From: Bacteroides mediterraneensis
GTDB lineage: Bacteria > Bacteroidota > Bacteroidia > Bacteroidales > Bacteroidaceae
Direction: 5' to 3'
DNA: 64,000 nucleotides
NCBI RefSeq assembly: GCF_016900355.1
Contig: NZ_JACJKA010000003.1
Location: forward strand, 124,001-188,000
Shown: positions 1 through 10,008 of the stretch, in pieces
Position numbering within the stretch: position 1 is the stretch's first letter
Layout of the letters: each line of letters opens with the position of its first letter
Made by a program: the position numbers and the translations under genes
The notes under the pieces: generated by a model
The model's input: only the letters and a program-made list of their open reading frames with translations
Databases searched by the model: none
Told to the model about the DNA's origin: nothing

Positions 1-49
1 TGCCTCCCATAGCCATTAACAGATAAGCTAACAAAAAGTGTTTTTTCAT
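1..49 (-). CDS. Start of a secreted protein, cut by the window edge
   Basis: Read leftward from an ATG at 49, the frame stays open to the window edge and encodes MKKHFLLAYLLMAMGG, a short basic N-terminus followed by a hydrophobic run, as in a signal peptide. It begins 34 bp after the stop of the GH95 gene and on the same strand, so it is probably the next gene of the same locus. Its product cannot be identified from 16 residues; a further glycoside hydrolase or sugar-processing enzyme would fit the context, but that is inference only. Confidence 0.5.
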   Translation of the reverse strand, partial: MKKHFLLAYLLMAMGG

Positions 50-83
50 GATTATAAAGTTATTATAAATGATTCGCCTATAT

Positions 84-2534
84 TTATTTTGCGTAAACTA
101 CATACCGCTTTCCCGGCATGGTTTTCAAATCGTATTCATATACTTTCTTCAATTCAGGTTGTTCCGGATGCGTCAATTTCTTTGAAATCAACGGTGCAGC
201 TATTTCTGCCTGCCTCAACAAGTCATTCGGACAATCACCCGAAGCTTCCTTCAAACCTTTTCCTTTCAGAGGAACATAAGACCGTAAACGTATTACTCCT
301 CCTATCCGGGAATAGACTACCGCCTGAGTGAGATTCATATTCTTCCAGTCCATATCCACCACGAAGCCTCCACGGGCCACCAGACCTTTTACACTTCCTT
401 CCTGCCATTCATCAGGTATGGCAGGCAACAGATGTACAGCCCCATCATGACTCTGCAACAGCATCTCAGCCACTCCAGCCGTAAAACCGAAGTTCCCGTC
501 TATCTGAAAAGGTGGATGCGCATCCAGCATATTCGGATATGTACGTCCTAAAGGATATTGACCGGCCAGACTGTCACAGGGTAACAAAGAAAGCATATTC
601 CGGATGATGCGATACGCATGATTGCCATCCTGCATACGTGCCCAAAAATTGATTTTCCAGCCAATACTCCATCCGGTTGCCATATCGCCTCTCTGTATCA
701 AAGTATTCTTTGCAGCCTGAAACAATTCCGGACTCCGATAAGGAGATACCTGATTGCTTGGATACAAACCATACAGATGAGAGATATGCCGATGCTGGTC
801 TTTCGGATCATCCACATCCTCCAGCCACTCCTGCAACTGATTGTACTGTCCGATCTGCATCGGAGGTAACTGGCTTATCAAGTGCTGAAGAGAGTCACAA
901 TAAGACTTGCTTTCTCCCAATATCTGTGCCGCACGCAGCGTATTGCTTAATGCATCAAACGCAATCTGGTTGTCCATCGTACATCCAGCCACGATGGATA
1001 CCCCGTTCGGTCCATGTTCTGGAGAAACGGAAGGAGCCGTCACCATCCAGCCATAACGGGGATGCCTGGTCATGAACGACAAAAGAAAATCGGCCGTACC
1101 TTTCAACACCGGATAATACTCCCGAAGAAAATCCTTGTCACCGGAATACAGATAATGCTGCCAAAGATGCTGTGCCACCCATGCTCCTCCATTGGGCCAC
1201 ATGCCTGCATCTGCAAAATCCACCGGTCCGGCCGCCCGCCAAAGATCCGCATTATGGTGAGCCACCCATCCCTTGGCCCCATACAACACACGAGCCGTTT
1301 CCTTACCTGTTACAGAAAGATCACGTGCCATCTCGAAGAACGGACGATGCGTTTCCGTCAGGTTTGTCACTTCTGCCGGCCAGTAGTTCATCTCCGCATT
1401 GATGTTGATGGTGTACTTGCTGTCCCAAGGTGCATATAAATCCTTGTTCCATATACCCTGTAGATTCGCCGGCTGACTACCTGGCTGCGAGGACGATATC
1501 AACAGATAACGCCCATACTGAAACATCAATGCAGCCAGCGAACAATCTTCTACCTTATTGAAATTATTGATACGTATATCTGTTTCCCTCTTCGAAAATT
1601 CTGAAGAAGGCAAACTCAGGCATACCCTTCCAAACTGCTTGGAATAGGCTTCCTTATGTTCCTTATACAATACTTTATCCGGTTTGGCCCAAGCACCTTC
1701 GATGGCACGACGCGCTTTGGCGTAGGCATCTCCCGACACATCCCGATAATTGACAAAATTGGTTGCCGCACTCAGAAAGATGGTAGCCGACGATGCATCC
1801 TTTACCGAAAGATGTCCATCCTTGCATTCCACCTTTCCATCCGACTTTACCCGCATCATCACTACTGCATGAAGTGCGGCTGGAATACCTTCATGCTCTG
1901 CACCATTACAGTACATAACAAGGTATTCCCCTTCACTTTTCACCTCTGAAGCCAACGGACAAGCATATTTCAAGCCAACTCCCAATTTTTGGGTACCCTC
2001 ACCCGCAGCCAGTTCAATCACCATGACATTGTCGGCAAAGGAAGTAAACACCCGACGGGTATATTCCACTCCCCCACAACGGAAACGTACAGAAGCTGTC
2101 GCATCCTCTAAATTCAAGTCACGAGAATAAGAATCTACCTCTCCTTCGCAATCAAAATCCATCCGCAAACTACCCAAGGTCAGGTAACGCATGCCATGTT
2201 GGGAAGTCATGAACTTTGCATCCAGCAGACTTCTGGCCTCTAAGTTTTTCCCTTCAAAAATCAGTCTTCTCACCTCATTCAGATAGGCTGATGCCCCTTC
2301 CCGGTTATTACTATACGGTCCACCGGCCCAGAAGGTTTCTTCATTCAATTGGATTTCCTCATGTGCAACTCCTCCAAACACCATTCCTCCGATATGAGAA
2401 TTACCTACAGGCAATGCTTCCCACCAGTTACGTGCCGGAGCCGAATACCACAATTTCAGATTCTCTGCCTCAGCCGCCATTAACCCAACGACAGAAGCTA
2501 TCAGAAGCACACATACGCATAGAACTTTTCTCAT
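84..2534 (-). CDS. Glycoside hydrolase family 95 (alpha-L-fucosidase or alpha-L-galactosidase)
   Basis: 816 aa, the usual length for full GH95 enzymes. An N-terminal signal peptide (hydrophobic run ending near ...[10 protein letters not shown]) indicates export, presumably to the periplasm. The family N-domain motif [19 protein letters not shown] is at about residues 37-55. The (alpha/alpha)6 barrel carries [28 protein letters not shown] with the probable acid Glu, and [14 protein letters not shown] near the C-terminus. GH95 is an inverting family that removes terminal alpha-1,2-L-fucose or alpha-L-galactose. Beside GH43 and GH8 xylan enzymes, an alpha-L-galactosidase acting on corn-type glucuronoarabinoxylan is attractive, but a fucosidase feeding the nearby fuc operon is equally possible; the sequence alone does not decide. 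It is 20 bp downstream of the esterase gene on the same strand. Confidence 0.9.
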   Translation of the reverse strand: MRKVLCVCVLLIASVVGLMAAEAENLKLWYSAPARNWWEALPVGNSHIGGMVFGGVAHEEIQLNEETFWAGGPYSNNREGASAYLNEVRRLIFEGKNLEARSLLDAKFMTSQHGMRYLTLGSLRMDFDCEGEVDSYSRDLNLEDATASVRFRCGGVEYTRRVFTSFADNVMVIELAAGEGTQKLGVGLKYACPLASEVKSEGEYLVMYCNGAEHEGIPAALHAVVMMRVKSDGKVECKDGHLSVKDASSATIFLSAATNFVNYRDVSGDAYAKARRAIEGAWAKPDKVLYKEHKEAYSKQFGRVCLSLPSSEFSKRETDIRINNFNKVEDCSLAALMFQYGRYLLISSSQPGSQPANLQGIWNKDLYAPWDSKYTININAEMNYWPAEVTNLTETHRPFFEMARDLSVTGKETARVLYGAKGWVAHHNADLWRAAGPVDFADAGMWPNGGAWVAQHLWQHYLYSGDKDFLREYYPVLKGTADFLLSFMTRHPRYGWMVTAPSVSPEHGPNGVSIVAGCTMDNQIAFDALSNTLRAAQILGESKSYCDSLQHLISQLPPMQIGQYNQLQEWLEDVDDPKDQHRHISHLYGLYPSNQVSPYRSPELFQAAKNTLIQRGDMATGWSIGWKINFWARMQDGNHAYRIIRNMLSLLPCDSLAGQYPLGRTYPNMLDAHPPFQIDGNFGFTAGVAEMLLQSHDGAVHLLPAIPDEWQEGSVKGLVARGGFVVDMDWKNMNLTQAVVYSRIGGVIRLRSYVPLKGKGLKEASGDCPNDLLRQAEIAAPLISKKLTHPEQPELKKVYEYDLKTMPGKRYVVYAK

Positions 2535-2554
2535 AGATGCCTATTCTTAACCCG

Positions 2555-3424
2555 TTATTTATCGAAAGTTCTTGACACAAACGGCAGACACATATACAAA
2601 GCAGAATGCCAATATTCCCAATCATGTCCACCGTCTCTTACCCTGAACTGACAGGAAATGCCCGCCTTGCGCATCGCCTGAAAGAACTCTATGTTCCGGT
2701 CGAGCAGGAAATCATCATCTCCACAATCTACAAACCATCTCACCGACTTCAATGCCTGAATTGTATTTGCATCCGCTTCAGACACACGCTTGATGCAGCT
2801 GCGGTCTATCACAGCCCGTGTCAAAATGGCCAGCTTGCTGTCGGGATTCTCAAAGCGAGCTGCTCCTTCTTCCGGAATAGACATCAGTGCACTCATGGCA
2901 TAGACAGAGGCAAACTTATCTGCATGCCACAAACCATAACCAGTGGCCCCGCCGCCTCCCATAGACAACCCGGCTACCGCACGATTTTCCTTATTTCCGA
3001 TGATATTGTATTTACTTTCCACATAAGGCAAGAATTCTTCAAAAAAGAAATCCTCATAAAGCCATCCCGGCATGTTGAAAAAACCATTCCATATTTCTTT
3101 GTAGATATCCCCTCCCGCATTGGGCATAACAATAATCATCTCACTGGCCTCCTGTGCATAAATTAAACGGTCGGCCACTTCCTGCACATGTCCGCGCCAT
3201 ACCCAATCCTGATTGGTTTGCGACATACCATGAAACAGATAAAGTACCGGATATTTCTTACCAGGTATTTCCCCATAAGAAGGAGGAAGATAAATAGAGC
3301 ATACCCTTTCTGTATTCAACTTTTTACTGAAAATCGTATCATTTACTACCCTGCTACGCGAAAACAAAGAGACAGGAATCAAGGCTACAGCCAATAAAAA
3401 AACAATAAAAGAATGTTTATCCAT
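2555..3424 (-). CDS. Secreted esterase, alpha/beta hydrolase (CE1/feruloyl-esterase-like)
   Basis: About 289 aa from the ATG at 3424; an ATG two codons upstream (3430) is also possible. An in-frame extension to 3514 lacks a signal-like start and was rejected. The N-terminus is a hydrophobic signal peptide. The fold is that of the putative esterase/esterase D family: oxyanion region YPVLYLFHGM near residue 50, nucleophile elbow GLSMGGGGA, a downstream acidic residue in WFVDCGDDDFL, and the catalytic His in GGHDWEYW. Such enzymes remove acetyl or feruloyl groups from plant polysaccharides. Its position between xylan-type hydrolases supports a side-chain de-esterification role. The exact ester is not determinable from sequence. 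Confidence 0.8.
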   Translation of the reverse strand: MDKHSFIVFLLAVALIPVSLFSRSRVVNDTIFSKKLNTERVCSIYLPPSYGEIPGKKYPVLYLFHGMSQTNQDWVWRGHVQEVADRLIYAQEASEMIIVMPNAGGDIYKEIWNGFFNMPGWLYEDFFFEEFLPYVESKYNIIGNKENRAVAGLSMGGGGATGYGLWHADKFASVYAMSALMSIPEEGAARFENPDSKLAILTRAVIDRSCIKRVSEADANTIQALKSVRWFVDCGDDDFLLDRNIEFFQAMRKAGISCQFRVRDGGHDWEYWHSALYMCLPFVSRTFDK

Positions 3425-3764
3425 AGACATAAAATTTAATCTACACAAAAATAACTCACATATAGATAAATTACAAGAATTTACGTTACCAGTCCTTTTG
3501 TCTATGTTACACACCCTACATATTGTATTTACAAAGCGTACATTTTACCTATGCTCACATTACATTTTTTTCGATACACCATTGAATGACAATATTTTAT
3601 AGGAATCACATTCAAATTACACAAAAAATACCACATCGTAACATACAATAAGAAATCTGCAACATACCGTCACACCCTTCCCCTGCAAAAAGCATACATT
3701 TGTATTCAGAAAGATTACACTTCATTTAACTACACAATCATTCAATTTTTACAATGTTATTATC
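3425..3764. promoter_or_regulatory. Divergent intergenic region between esterase and GH43 genes
   Basis: About 340 AT-rich bases with no convincing gene. Rightward, TACATTTG at 3695-3702 matches the TAnnTTTG -7 box about 60 bp before the GH43 start. A TGTTACA heptamer at 3505-3511 is followed by CCTAC, and similar TGTTACA...CCTAC and TGTAACA elements occur upstream of susC (13359-13385). Both promoter regions are rich in TTACA/TGTAA words. These may be sites of a shared activator of the locus, which is not encoded in this window. The -33 box is weak, as is common for activator-dependent promoters. Confidence 0.4.
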
Positions 3765-5477
3765 ATGAAAAATCAATTTAAACTACTTACATTAGGAACA
3801 TTAAGTCTCTTGGCTGCCTCCTGTAGCAACAAGGTAACCATGCCTGAGCCAGGAGTACCGGTTTTCGGTCAGTTCACCTATACAGGAAAAGATGCGGTAT
3901 ACGAAAAAAATCCGCTCAATGAAGGCGAGTTCTACAATCCGATACTGCAGGGCTGCTACCCTGACCCCAGTATCTGTAAAAAAGGTACTGACTACTACTT
4001 GGTATGCTCTTCTTTTGCCATTAACCCAGGAGTACCCATTTTCCACTCTACCGACTTGGTAAACTGGAAACAGATAGGTCATGTGCTCGATCGTCCCTCA
4101 CAGCTCAAAGTGGAAGATTCCGGTATCAGTGCCGGCATATATGCACCAACCATACGATACAATCCGTACAATGATACCTTCTATATGATTACCACCCAGT
4201 TCTCGGGAGGAATGGGAAATATGGTGGTAAAAACCAAAGACCCTATGAAAGGATGGAGTGACCCAATCAAACTGAATTTCGAAGGTATCGATCCGGATAT
4301 TTTCTTCGATGACAATGGAAAAGCCTATGTCACCCACAACGATGCTCCTGAAAAGCCGTTATACGAAGGACACAGAGTCATTAAAGTGTGGGAGTATGAC
4401 CTGGAAAAAGACCAAATTATTCCTGGAACAGATAAAGTTGTAGTCAATGGAGGAGTAGATTTGTCAAAGAAACCCATCTGGATAGAAGCTCCTCATCTCT
4501 ATAAAAAAGAAGGAAAATACTACCTCATGTGTGCAGAAGGAGGTACAGGCGGCTGGCACAGTGAAGTCATTTTCATCGGCGACAGTCCGAAAGGTCCGTT
4601 CAAACCTGCACCGGAAAATCCGATTCTTTCACAAAGACATCTTCCGGCAGAACGCCCGTTCAAAGTAGACTGGGCCGGTCATGCCGATTTGGTAGAAGGC
4701 CCTGACGGACAATATTACGGTGTTTTCTTGGCAATCCGTCCCAATGAAGCCAACCGAGTAAATACCGGACGAGAGACCTTCATGCTGCCTGTTGACTGGA
4801 GTGGTACTTTCCCCGTATTTAAAGGCGGCCTGGAACCTATCCAGCCCAAACTGACCATGCCACAAGGCGTGAAGAATGAAACAGGAAAGAACGGTTACTT
4901 CCCCAACGGAAACTTCACTTATACAGAAACCTTTACGCAAAGCCCGCTAGATTACCGCTGGGTAGGAGTCAGAGGAGCTAAAGAAGGATTCATCTCTACC
5001 ACAGAAGACGGACTGAAAATAACACCTTACGAAACCAATATCAAGGCTGTGGCTCCTACTTCCACTCTTTTCTATCGTCAGCAGCACATCAATTTCACCG
5101 TCACCACGACCCTGAAATATGTCCCTCGCACAGAAAAAGACCTTGCCGGAATCACCTGCTACCAAAGTGAGAAGTTCAACTACGTATTCGGACTGACCAA
5201 GAAAGGGGAAGATAACTACATCATCCTGCAACGGACTGAGAACGGAAACTCTTCCACGCTAGCCAGTGAAAAGATTGAAAAGGATACTCCTGTCAACCTG
5301 CGGGTAAATGCTGAAGGCGACAACTATACATTCAGCTATTCCGTAAAAGACGACAACTATCAAACCGTAGGAGGAACCGTTTCCGGAGACATTCTCTCGA
5401 CCAACGTAGCCGGAGGATTTACGGGTGCCATGATCGGATTATATGCCACCACATCCAATGATGCGGAAGCACTATAA
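3765..5477 (+). CDS. Glycoside hydrolase family 43 lipoprotein (beta-xylosidase/arabinofuranosidase type)
   Basis: 570 aa. Residues 1-20 form a lipoprotein signal ending in LAASC (Cys20), so the enzyme is probably anchored to the outer or inner membrane. The five-bladed GH43 domain covers roughly residues 55-370, with Asp67 in CYPDPS as base, Asp176 in GIDPD as pKa modulator, and Glu241 in IWIEAPHLYK as acid. A beta-sandwich of the xylosidase C-terminal type follows (about 385-565). It is the only gene of the locus on the plus strand and ends at a bidirectional terminator shared with the GH43-GH8 gene. The C-terminus stops at ...TSNDAEAL, short of the usual final beta-strand; a 2-nt change at 5472-5477 would add about 10 residues ending MYSFYFSN. 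Confidence 0.9.
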   Translation: MKNQFKLLTLGTLSLLAASCSNKVTMPEPGVPVFGQFTYTGKDAVYEKNPLNEGEFYNPILQGCYPDPSICKKGTDYYLVCSSFAINPGVPIFHSTDLVNWKQIGHVLDRPSQLKVEDSGISAGIYAPTIRYNPYNDTFYMITTQFSGGMGNMVVKTKDPMKGWSDPIKLNFEGIDPDIFFDDNGKAYVTHNDAPEKPLYEGHRVIKVWEYDLEKDQIIPGTDKVVVNGGVDLSKKPIWIEAPHLYKKEGKYYLMCAEGGTGGWHSEVIFIGDSPKGPFKPAPENPILSQRHLPAERPFKVDWAGHADLVEGPDGQYYGVFLAIRPNEANRVNTGRETFMLPVDWSGTFPVFKGGLEPIQPKLTMPQGVKNETGKNGYFPNGNFTYTETFTQSPLDYRWVGVRGAKEGFISTTEDGLKITPYETNIKAVAPTSTLFYRQQHINFTVTTTLKYVPRTEKDLAGITCYQSEKFNYVFGLTKKGEDNYIILQRTENGNSSTLASEKIEKDTPVNLRVNAEGDNYTFSYSVKDDNYQTVGGTVSGDILSTNVAGGFTGAMIGLYATTSNDAEAL

Positions 5478-5503
5478 TATGTATTCATTTTACTTCTCCA
5501 ATT

Positions 5504-5551
5504 AAAAAAATCAGCCCACTGACTGCTAAAGGTTGGTGGGCTGATTTTTTT
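5504..5551. terminator. Bidirectional intrinsic terminator
   Basis: A perfect inverted repeat, AAAAAAATCAGCCCAC at 5504-5519 and its complement at 5536-5551, gives a GC-rich stem with A/T tracts on both sides. It serves the two convergent genes ending at 5477 and 5576. Confidence 0.9.
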
Positions 5552-5575
5552 AATCCAATACAAAACACGGCTCAA

Positions 5576-8077
5576 TTACTGTGGAAAGATTATCTGGTAA
5601 CGCCCGCTCAAATGCATAAAAGCAAACAAGCGCAACAAACCATCATAATATTTATCCAAGTAACCATCTTCATAAGGCTCATGCTTTGCCTCCCATAGTT
5701 GCTTTACAAATTCATAACATTTTACATCTGTACACACCAATGATACAGCAGCAGAAGTAGCCACAAGTCCTAAAGAATGACGAAGCTGTTTATATTCACC
5801 AGCCTGCAAGACCTCTTTTACCGGGCTTCCGTCTACATTATATTGATCTTTAAAATCATAAAGCCCCTGACTATACAGAAAGTTCTGTATTTTATTGCCA
5901 TATTCCTGCTGCCATTCTTTATCAGCACATGCCCATGAATAGTCCAAGGCAATGTTCATAGGCACACGCCATGAATCAAAACGAAACGCATCCCCAATGA
6001 TCCCGCCTGAATTAAGCAAAGAGCCGTCATAGTTATTATAATCAGGATTCAATCCTGTTACCGGATGAATGCTTTTATGCAAATACTCACGGCTTTTCTG
6101 GGCACATTCTCTCCAAAAGCGACCTCTCCCGTCATTAGCCCATCTGGCCCATACCTCATAAAAGGCTGGCAAATGATAAGACGGGTCTGTAAATCTCGCT
6201 CCAAAACCTGTAGGAGTAAAAGTAATCAGTTTTTGCTCCACATTGATAAAAGGAGTCACTGCGTCCATCCCGGTCTTTTGCATGGAACAATCCAATATAT
6301 TCTGCGCTTCTGCCAGATAATTGATTCCTGAGCTGTTTCCCCATCTGTTTGAAGCAAAAATCAAGGATGTCACATAATATAACTCCCCGTCGGATGCCGG
6401 TCCCTCTGAGTTACGAGTTCCATCCGTCTGACAACTCCATGCAAAATAACCTTTCAACCTTCCATCCTGATGCTGCATATATTTTTTACACCACCTCCAC
6501 AAACGGTCAAATATGTCTTTCCGGTCAAACTGGACGGCTATCATCATACCATAGGACATTCCTTCCGTACGCACATCATGATTCTTCACATCACTAATAT
6601 ACGCCATAGAGTCGCCTACCTCAAAATAGACCTTGTTTTCCCCATAAAATACCTCATTGAAAACCTCATTCAGTTTTGCATCGATTTCAGCCTGAGAATA
6701 TCCCATCTCCGCAAAGAAATTCCGATATTGATGAGTCTCAAAAGCTCCGGCAGACCATGGCACCGCATCAAAGCCTAACCAATCAATCTCCACAGCCCCT
6801 CCCTGCTGGAGCATAAGCCGTACGTCCTGTATTCCCTTTGGTACATCACGCACAGATTCCCTTATGATACACCAATCCTTACATGCCGGAACTTTGATTT
6901 GCGCCACTTCCTTATCTGCGACCTCCACTTTCAGCGTTCCGCCATGAAGAGACTTTACCCGCATCTTCACTTCCTGTACTGGCTGAGTACCGAAATCCAC
7001 CTGATTATAACGGACCCAAGATTTCACTTTTGCCAGTTCACATTTCCATCCTTCAAATTTATTCTTTTCATCCACAAATGAAATCCCCACTCCTTTCTTA
7101 CTGGCTTCACTGTATCGGTCTATCTGTATCTTCATACGTGCATTTGTCACGCCTACTCCTCTCAGTGTAGGCTTCACCTTCCGGATGGTCCCATCCGCAT
7201 TAAAGCACAAAGTATCAATCCGGACCGAACGGCGTTTGTCTGCTTCAGGCGAGAAATCGTTATGATGATAAAAAAGATACCACTGGCCTTTGTATTCCAC
7301 TACAGAATGATGATTGGTCCAGCATCCCGTAGGAGATTCATCCATCATGATTCCTTTGAAATCAAACGGCCCCATAGGTGAATCTCCCATTGCATAGGCC
7401 AGAGTTTCCGTCTTATCCTTTACCCACGGGAAAGTCAGATAATACTTGCCATTTCTTTCAAAAACAAATGGTCCTTCCTTAAAGCCCTCTGGAAGACCTT
7501 CTATCGAGACCGGTTCGGAAGCCAGCTCCCGCATATTATCTTTCAGTTTTGCCATATGCAATCCATTTCCAGACCAATAAATATAGGCACTTCCATCCTT
7601 GTCAATCAGCACACAAGGATCGATACCTCGAATTCCACTTATCGGCTTCCAATCAGGCATAAAAGGTCCCGACGGATTATCAGCTACTGCCACTCCAACC
7701 GAAAAACCTTTTGCATTTTTCGCCTTAGCCGGAAAATAAAAATAATACTTTCCACCCTTATAAACACAATCAGGCGCCCACATAGAATAAGAATCACGTT
7801 CCACCCAGGGCACATTATTCTGCGATAGAATCACCCCATGGTCCATCCAGTTTACTAAATCTTCTGACGAATATACATGATAGTCTTCCATACAAAACCA
7901 ATCTTTAAGACGGGCTACCGGACTTTCTATATCATGTGACGGATACAAATAGATTTTCCCGTCAAAAACCCGCGCAGTCGGATCGGCTGAGAATGAATGA
8001 TTGATGATTGGATTTTGCGAGTAAACCGCAAACTTAAAAACAAACAAAACAAGTACACAGGAATATAAATGCCTCAT
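5576..8077 (-). CDS. Two-enzyme fusion: GH43 - CBM6 - GH8 xylan hydrolase
   Basis: 833 aa from the ATG at 8077, chosen because it starts the signal peptide MRHLYSCVLVLFVFKFAVYSQ; the extension to 8101 adds a second hydrophobic stretch and is unlikely. Domain order: GH43 (about 25-310) with Asp32, Asp153 in GIDP and Glu201 in KEGPF; a CBM6-like beta-sandwich (about 315-440, ending VEIDWLGFD); GH8 (about 450-830) with the acid Glu505 in RTEGMSYGMM, the conserved ASDGELYYV segment and FDSWRVPMN. The GH8 part resembles reducing-end xylose-releasing exo-oligoxylanase, so this protein probably trims side chains or xylose and shortens xylo-oligosaccharides in the periplasm. It is 63 bp past the susD terminator on the same strand. 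Confidence 0.9.
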   Translation of the reverse strand: MRHLYSCVLVLFVFKFAVYSQNPIINHSFSADPTARVFDGKIYLYPSHDIESPVARLKDWFCMEDYHVYSSEDLVNWMDHGVILSQNNVPWVERDSYSMWAPDCVYKGGKYYFYFPAKAKNAKGFSVGVAVADNPSGPFMPDWKPISGIRGIDPCVLIDKDGSAYIYWSGNGLHMAKLKDNMRELASEPVSIEGLPEGFKEGPFVFERNGKYYLTFPWVKDKTETLAYAMGDSPMGPFDFKGIMMDESPTGCWTNHHSVVEYKGQWYLFYHHNDFSPEADKRRSVRIDTLCFNADGTIRKVKPTLRGVGVTNARMKIQIDRYSEASKKGVGISFVDEKNKFEGWKCELAKVKSWVRYNQVDFGTQPVQEVKMRVKSLHGGTLKVEVADKEVAQIKVPACKDWCIIRESVRDVPKGIQDVRLMLQQGGAVEIDWLGFDAVPWSAGAFETHQYRNFFAEMGYSQAEIDAKLNEVFNEVFYGENKVYFEVGDSMAYISDVKNHDVRTEGMSYGMMIAVQFDRKDIFDRLWRWCKKYMQHQDGRLKGYFAWSCQTDGTRNSEGPASDGELYYVTSLIFASNRWGNSSGINYLAEAQNILDCSMQKTGMDAVTPFINVEQKLITFTPTGFGARFTDPSYHLPAFYEVWARWANDGRGRFWRECAQKSREYLHKSIHPVTGLNPDYNNYDGSLLNSGGIIGDAFRFDSWRVPMNIALDYSWACADKEWQQEYGNKIQNFLYSQGLYDFKDQYNVDGSPVKEVLQAGEYKQLRHSLGLVATSAAVSLVCTDVKCYEFVKQLWEAKHEPYEDGYLDKYYDGLLRLFAFMHLSGRYQIIFPQ

Positions 8078-8110
8078 AAATATCAGTATTAGGTATAACA
8101 AAAAATAAAA

Positions 8111-8140
8111 AAAGCTGCCCCAAACTACATGGAGCAGCTT
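8111..8140 (-). terminator. Intrinsic terminator after susD
   Basis: Stem AAGCTGC (8112-8118) with GCAGCTT (8134-8140). Read leftward it is followed by a T-rich run. It lies between susD and the GH43-GH8 gene, so the latter is expressed by partial read-through or its own promoter. Confidence 0.75.
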
Positions 8141-8163
8141 CTTATATTCAACAAAAAATGAAA

Positions 8164-9984
8164 TTAGTTCGCAGAATTACCATGCATATTCGTATTGGTA
8201 GAAAGTTCTGTGGAAGGTATTGGCACACGTAAATGACGAGAATAATCAAACGTCTGAGTACCAGTCAAGTTAGTCTGTTCAACTTGAAGGGCATTTTTAT
8301 TCTTCAAGTTATTCAACATGATACTCTGATCCGGGTCATTCGGATTATTATACCATCTCATCAAGTTGAAGAATCTCCAACCTTCCCAATACAGCTCTAC
8401 AGAATATTCATGTTTCAGAATTCGACGTACGGTATTCAGTTTCATGCCTTCACAAATGACATTACCATTTGTTCCTTCCACTCTACCTACAACCGGCTGA
8501 TGCTGCAACAATTCATCGACAGTAGGCAATGTACCACCTTTCAAATAATCTTTACCTGCATCCGCTTCAGTGGTATTGAACGCTTCGGTATTGTTATTCG
8601 CACGATCACGCACCATCTGAATGTATTTCTTAGCCGTTGCCTCATCGTTGTCAGCCTCCAGACAGCACTCTGCATACATCAACAGAATATCTGAATAACG
8701 GATAAGGCGGTCATTGATACCACTCTGTTCCTTGCTTCTCACCTGATCAAGGCTATACTTACGGCATCCAAACCATTTTCCTCTCCATTCATCAAAGGTA
8801 TCGCCTGAGAACAAAGTCTCATAAGGAATCCATTTACCAGACTTACCAAAGAAATTACAACCACCTGGAATATACATACCCAGATAAGCACGAGGATCAA
8901 TAATATTGTCATTCTCATCACGTTCAAACTCATTGTACAGTGCCAAAGAAGGCTGTCCATTCCACCATCTGCCAGACTCAGTAGAGTTAGGAGCACTCAA
9001 TTCCAATTCACGGATTGTATTTTGTCCGGTTACAACCCAGTCATTTAAGTCACCATTAGCTGCAGGGTTAAAACCGTCTGTTTCTACACTCTGACAGAAT
9101 TGTACCTCAAACAAGGATTCTGAATTGTTTTCATTATCTTCTGTGGCATTGTCACGATAATTAGCCACCAATGAATATTTACCAGAATTAATAATCTGCC
9201 ACAACACGTCTTTGGCCAAGGCCCATTCTGCATCTCCAGCCTTAGCTGTTCCATCCAATATCGGACGAGCCATATATGTCTTTGCCAAAAAGGCAAGTGC
9301 AGAACCTTTGGTGGCACGACCTTCATTCTCTGTACCTTCGTATGACCAGTCGGTAAGCAACTCTGAGGCATCCTGGAAGTCTTTTATCATACGCTGATAA
9401 ATAACACCTGGTTCAGCAGGAGCCAACATATAATCCCCTTCACCGGTAGTCACATAATCACGGTCAGGAATTTCGTCTCCCCAGAAATACACCAGATAGA
9501 ACCGGCTCAATCCACGCAGGAAGATGGCTTCTCCTTTTAACCGGTTATATAACTTCTTGTCATCTTCATTGTTCAGATCAAAAGCTCCATCCTGATTTGC
9601 TTCCAGTTTTTCAAGCGCTAAATTAGCCGCATACTGCAATACATACAAGTCCTGGTAACAAGTTGATACACTACCCAGGTCTGCGTTCACGTTATACTGA
9701 GACAATCTCGCTGTTTCAGGTTCACCAGCAGCCGCTCCACTTGTAAACACATATTCATCACTACGTGCATTCAGCATGAACGGCATCCAACGAGCCCATC
9801 CACCAGCTCTTTGAAGAATGTTATACGCTCCATTTACCGCATAAGTCAAATGCTCTTTTGTATTATAATATGTAGCTTCGTTTTCTGCGGAAGGATTGTT
9901 AAAATCCATGTCAGGCTCACATGAACTCATTGTCATTAATAATGAGCCTAAACAAATACCCATATATGTTTTAAGATGTTTCAT
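8164..9984 (-). CDS. SusD/RagB-family glycan-binding outer-membrane lipoprotein
   Basis: About 606 aa from the ATG at 9984, which starts a lipoprotein signal (MKHLKTYMGICLG...MTMSSC); the in-frame ATG at 10002 would add six polar residues. The lipidated Cys is followed by EPDMDFNNPS, the usual short acidic export tether. The body is the alpha-helical TPR-like SusD fold: N-terminal AVNGAYNILQ, central GEAIFLRGLSRFYLVYFWGD, and C-terminal EYSVELYWEGWRFFNLMRW with RLIRYSDILLMYAE. SusD proteins cap the SusC barrel and bind oligosaccharide at the cell surface. Six bases separate it from susC, so the two are co-transcribed. Ligand specificity cannot be read from the sequence; the neighbouring enzymes suggest xylan. 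Confidence 0.95.
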   Translation of the reverse strand: MKHLKTYMGICLGSLLMTMSSCEPDMDFNNPSAENEATYYNTKEHLTYAVNGAYNILQRAGGWARWMPFMLNARSDEYVFTSGAAAGEPETARLSQYNVNADLGSVSTCYQDLYVLQYAANLALEKLEANQDGAFDLNNEDDKKLYNRLKGEAIFLRGLSRFYLVYFWGDEIPDRDYVTTGEGDYMLAPAEPGVIYQRMIKDFQDASELLTDWSYEGTENEGRATKGSALAFLAKTYMARPILDGTAKAGDAEWALAKDVLWQIINSGKYSLVANYRDNATEDNENNSESLFEVQFCQSVETDGFNPAANGDLNDWVVTGQNTIRELELSAPNSTESGRWWNGQPSLALYNEFERDENDNIIDPRAYLGMYIPGGCNFFGKSGKWIPYETLFSGDTFDEWRGKWFGCRKYSLDQVRSKEQSGINDRLIRYSDILLMYAECCLEADNDEATAKKYIQMVRDRANNNTEAFNTTEADAGKDYLKGGTLPTVDELLQHQPVVGRVEGTNGNVICEGMKLNTVRRILKHEYSVELYWEGWRFFNLMRWYNNPNDPDQSIMLNNLKNKNALQVEQTNLTGTQTFDYSRHLRVPIPSTELSTNTNMHGNSAN

Positions 9985-10008
9985 AATTTTCCGATATTTC
10001 ATTGTTAT

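Noticed and set aside
2606-3166. 186-aa rightward frame opposite the esterase gene
   Set aside because: Antisense shadow of a clear family gene.
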